Positions 60,561-64,000 of a stretch of DNA of 64,000 nt are shown here, piece by piece. The position numbers were made by a program, and so were the translations under genes. The stretch comes from Pedobacter cryophilus (GTDB taxonomy: Bacteria > Bacteroidota > Bacteroidia > Sphingobacteriales > Sphingobacteriaceae): the NCBI RefSeq assembly GCF_005116455.1, contig NZ_SWBP01000004.1, positions 310,001-374,000 of the forward strand. The letters run 5' to 3'. Within the stretch, counting starts at the first letter, position 1. Every line of letters begins with the position of its first letter. The notes under the pieces are model-generated. The model did not search any database, had not been told where the DNA came from, and worked only from the letters and a program-made list of their open reading frames with translations.

Positions 60561-61022
60561 TCAAATTCGATTCTTCCAAAATTCAGCAACACTATTAATT
60601 AAATGTTCGGCATCTATTTCTTTTTCTCCAATGGCAATTATATTGCAAAATTTTCCGGGAAATTTAGAAGGAAAGCTAGTTCCCCATTTGCTTTTGATGA
60701 TAGGAATTAATTCTGAGTCTGTTTTATGTTTTGAATGATTACAAATTAATCTTATAAAACGTAATTTTTGGTCAATATCTGAATCTAATTTACTTTCATC
60801 AAAGATAAAACCATCAAGACCTTTCATAATTTTAATTTTCTCTCTTGCAGTTTCTTTCAAACTATTACTTGATTCTTGACTTTTATCAATCCATTCAGGA
60901 AATGAATTTAATGTCATTATACAATTTAATAATTCAAAAATATGATTAGTCTCTTTATACTTTTTTATGTCGTACTCTAATTTAGTCCATAGTTGCAGAT
61001 AGTTATCAAGTTGTGGAAACAT
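60561..61022 (-). CDS. Unknown protein, HEPN-like motif
   Basis: 153 residues, predicted all helical. The stretch LRFIRLICNHSKHKTDSELI contains R-x4-H (RLICNH) and resembles the helix of HEPN-like or phage-defence proteins, but the match is short. No named family. A single cargo gene beside copy F and a palindromic site. Confidence 0.5.
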   Translation of the reverse strand: MFPQLDNYLQLWTKLEYDIKKYKETNHIFELLNCIMTLNSFPEWIDKSQESSNSLKETAREKIKIMKGLDGFIFDESKLDSDIDQKLRFIRLICNHSKHKTDSELIPIIKSKWGTSFPSKFPGKFCNIIAIGEKEIDAEHLINSVAEFWKNRI

Positions 61023-61337
61023 TAATTTTTAGGTTTATAATTGTGCATAACTTGTATATATGTCTATCTAAGTCAGTTTAATACACCCATAATCTGTTGG
61101 CTTAGTCTGATAAAAGATAGATTTCTTTTAAAGATATAAAATTTTCAATAGTAGCAATGGCCTAAGTAAAATAAGCGGTATAGTAGCGGAAAACCCGCAG
61201 TATAAGAGCGAGCGGATTTGGAGTGTATAGCCCGGCTATCGGGAGCTATGGAAAACAGCCATTGCCTTTCAAAAAAAAGACCAAAAAAATCCCCAATTCT
61301 TGCGAATTAGGGAACGTTTAAATTTGTTGTTTAAACC
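61023..61337. repeat. Intergenic element with terminal inverted repeats, plus purA terminator
   Basis: GCAATGGC (61155-61162) and GCCATTGC (61258-61265) frame about 110 bases, with the inner CCCGGCTATCGGG. The purA terminator (about 61291-61313: CCCAATTC with GAATTAGGG, on the minus strand ending in T-run) follows. No coding sequence is visible. Confidence 0.65.
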
Positions 61338-62612
<1,275 letters not shown>

Positions 62613-62645
62613 TTATTTTGGTTGGTATATATTTATGATTAATAA

Positions 62646-63122
62646 TTAATTTTTATTTTCTTGAGATTCGCAATAACCGTTTTTTAAACGGGTGCAATTT
62701 CCATACAGATTTAAAGAATGATGCTGGATTTCAAATTTAAGTAAATCGCCCATCATCGATTGTATTTGTTGAACTCTTGGATCGCAAAACTCCACCACTT
62801 TACCGCAGTCTAGGCAAATAATGTGATCATGTTGTTTAAACCCGTATGATTTTTCAAACTGAGCCATATTTTTCCCAAACTGATGCTTGGTGACCAAATC
62901 ACATGAAAGTAAGAGTTCTAAAGTGTTGTAAACGGTAGCTCTACTTACTCGGTATTTTTTGTTTTTCATGTGGATATAAAGCAATTCCACATCAAAATGA
63001 TCTGTTCTTGAATATATTTCTTCGAGTATGGCGAAACGTTCAGGAGTTTTTCTGAGGTTTTTATTTTCGAGGTAAGTCTCGAAAATCTTTTTGACCATGT
63101 CTATGGTTTCTTGTACGCCCAT
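62646..63122 (-). CDS. Fur-family metalloregulator
   Basis: 158 residues. N-terminal winged helix ([35 protein letters not shown]) and a metal-binding C-terminal half ([32 protein letters not shown]) with the histidine and CxxC-type cysteines of the family. Fur, PerR and Zur cannot be separated with certainty here. Upstream of purA on the same strand. Confidence 0.92.
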   Translation of the reverse strand: MGVQETIDMVKKIFETYLENKNLRKTPERFAILEEIYSRTDHFDVELLYIHMKNKKYRVSRATVYNTLELLLSCDLVTKHQFGKNMAQFEKSYGFKQHDHIICLDCGKVVEFCDPRVQQIQSMMGDLLKFEIQHHSLNLYGNCTRLKNGYCESQENKN

Positions 63123-63176
63123 CTTTATTCTTAAAGGTTCAAAGTTATTAAAATTTACAACATAGCTAAATGGTTT

Positions 63177-64000
63177 CTAGCTTTTTAAAGTTAGCGGTTC
63201 TGTTTCGGAGTCAAATCTGGCTACATCAGTAATTCCTTTTACTTGTTTTAGCTCGTTAATCAGGTTTTCTAAATGTTTGGTATCGTTTACATAAACCATA
63301 ATTGTTCCGTTAAATATTCCATCTTCTGTATCTACAGTAATGGATCTCATATTCACTTTAAAATCACTAGAAATTACTTTAGTGAGGTTATTAATTAAGC
63401 CAACTTCATCAATACCAATAATTTTTAGTCCGGTTAAGAATGCCAATTGCTTTTGGCTGGTCCATTTGGCTTTTACAATTCTATATCCAAAACTCGACAT
63501 GAGTTTTGTGGCATTTGGGCAATTGGTTCTGTGAATTTTAATTCCGTCAGAAACGGTTACAAAGCCAAAAACATCATCTCCGGGTATAGGATTGCAACAA
63601 TTAGAAAGTTTGTAATCTATTTTTTGTAAATCTTCGCCAATTAAAAGAATATCGCTGTCTTTGGTTTTAACCTGCTTAATTAATTTTTGAATTTGCTCTT
63701 GCTCGGTATCTAATTGTGGTTTTTGATCAATTATTTTTTCTGTAGCAGCAAATTCTTTTAAGTCTTTAAGGTCAATTAATCCTTTGGCAATGTTGTAAAA
63801 TAAATCTTGCGTAGAAGAAAGTTTAAAGAAATAAGAAAGCTTATAAATGTTATCAGAATTGTAGGTGATTTTTAACGATTTAAGTTTTCGTTCTAATATT
63901 TCTTTGCCGTCTTCGGCAACTTTTCTGCGCTCTTCTTTTAAAGATGATTTTATTTTTGCCTTTGCTTTTGCGGTGACCACAAAGTTTAACCAATCTTCTT
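63177..64000 (-). CDS. RelA/SpoT (p)ppGpp synthetase/hydrolase, C-terminal part (cut by window edge)
   Basis: The frame is open through 64000, so the 5' part lies outside. The visible ~274 residues hold the regulatory half: the conserved NCCNPIPGDDVFGFVTVSDG with HRTNCPNA (RIS/zinc-finger region), and an ACT domain at the end (IIGIDEVGLINNLTKVISSD). The catalytic domains are not in the window. It is the Bacteroidota Rsh-type enzyme by layout. A GTG at 63980 is internal, not the start. Confidence 0.9.
   Translation of the reverse strand, partial: EDWLNFVVTAKAKAKIKSSLKEERRKVAEDGKEILERKLKSLKITYNSDNIYKLSYFFKLSSTQDLFYNIAKGLIDLKDLKEFAATEKIIDQKPQLDTEQEQIQKLIKQVKTKDSDILLIGEDLQKIDYKLSNCCNPIPGDDVFGFVTVSDGIKIHRTNCPNATKLMSSFGYRIVKAKWTSQKQLAFLTGLKIIGIDEVGLINNLTKVISSDFKVNMRSITVDTEDGIFNGTIMVYVNDTKHLENLINELKQVKGITDVARFDSETEPLTLKS

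Overview
The window looks like a chromosomal segment of a Bacteroidota bacterium of the Sphingobacteriales type (Pedobacter-like; inferred from gene content, no database search was possible). Supporting signs are the AT-rich sequence, TAnnTTTG promoter boxes with little use of Shine-Dalgarno sites, type IX secretion genes (a PorT-like protein and a DUF6089/PorG-like barrel), the order nadK - DUF6089 - uppS - bamA - ompH - ompH - murI, lipoproteins, and menaquinone genes.

Layout. 1-890 is a gene-free, repeat-rich stretch. 891-12.7 kb is housekeeping: a sodium/solute symporter, a 124-bp tandem array of hairpins (2656-3180), a GT-C-type membrane glycosyltransferase, a TroA-like binding protein, DUF1275, tRNA-Leu(UAG), tig, clpP-clpX, AMP nucleosidase, a YhcH/YiaL lipoprotein and a methyltransferase. 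12.8-20.8 kb is accessory: HepT/MntA, an orphan HigA-like antitoxin, an HD hydrolase, two ParE-type toxin-antitoxin pairs, a lipoprotein, a deleted transposase, a zinc-protease-like gene with an unknown partner, and a tyrosine recombinase. Most of these genes run on the minus strand. Several are followed directly at their 3' end by copies of a ~75-bp repeat, and palindromic sites border the protease unit. The layout resembles an integron cassette array, although the recombinase lacks the IntI-specific insertion.

21.3-58.7 kb is again core: fabG, SIMPL, DUF3253, a VWA-like membrane protein, TRIC channel, FtsB/DivIC-like protein, a third ParE pair, PepF-type peptidase, UbiA prenyltransferase and menG (menaquinone), engB, DUF3078, PorT, an SDR, YqeY, an alpha/beta hydrolase, CBS protein, NAD kinase, the envelope-assembly cluster, CcmE-CcmF (CcmE of the CxxxY type), DUF2520, 2Fe-2S ferredoxin plus IscX, KdsC-like phosphatase, Maf, Ppx/GppA, a Na+/drug ABC exporter, a cytochrome c/sugar dehydrogenase, DnaJ-GrpE, FtsE, a LuxC-like acyl reductase and a dicluster ferredoxin. 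59-61.1 kb is a second accessory patch: an HTH-Fic protein with a palindromic operator, a RhuM remnant, another copy of the ~75-bp repeat with a palindromic site, and an unknown gene. The window ends with purA, a Fur-family regulator and the C-terminal part of a RelA/SpoT enzyme.

The most unusual material is the cassette-like region at 13.5-20.8 kb and its satellite near 60.4 kb: a recombinase, palindromic att-like sites with TAAC/GTTA ends, a repeated gene-tail element with paired base changes in its stem, and toxin-antitoxin cargo.
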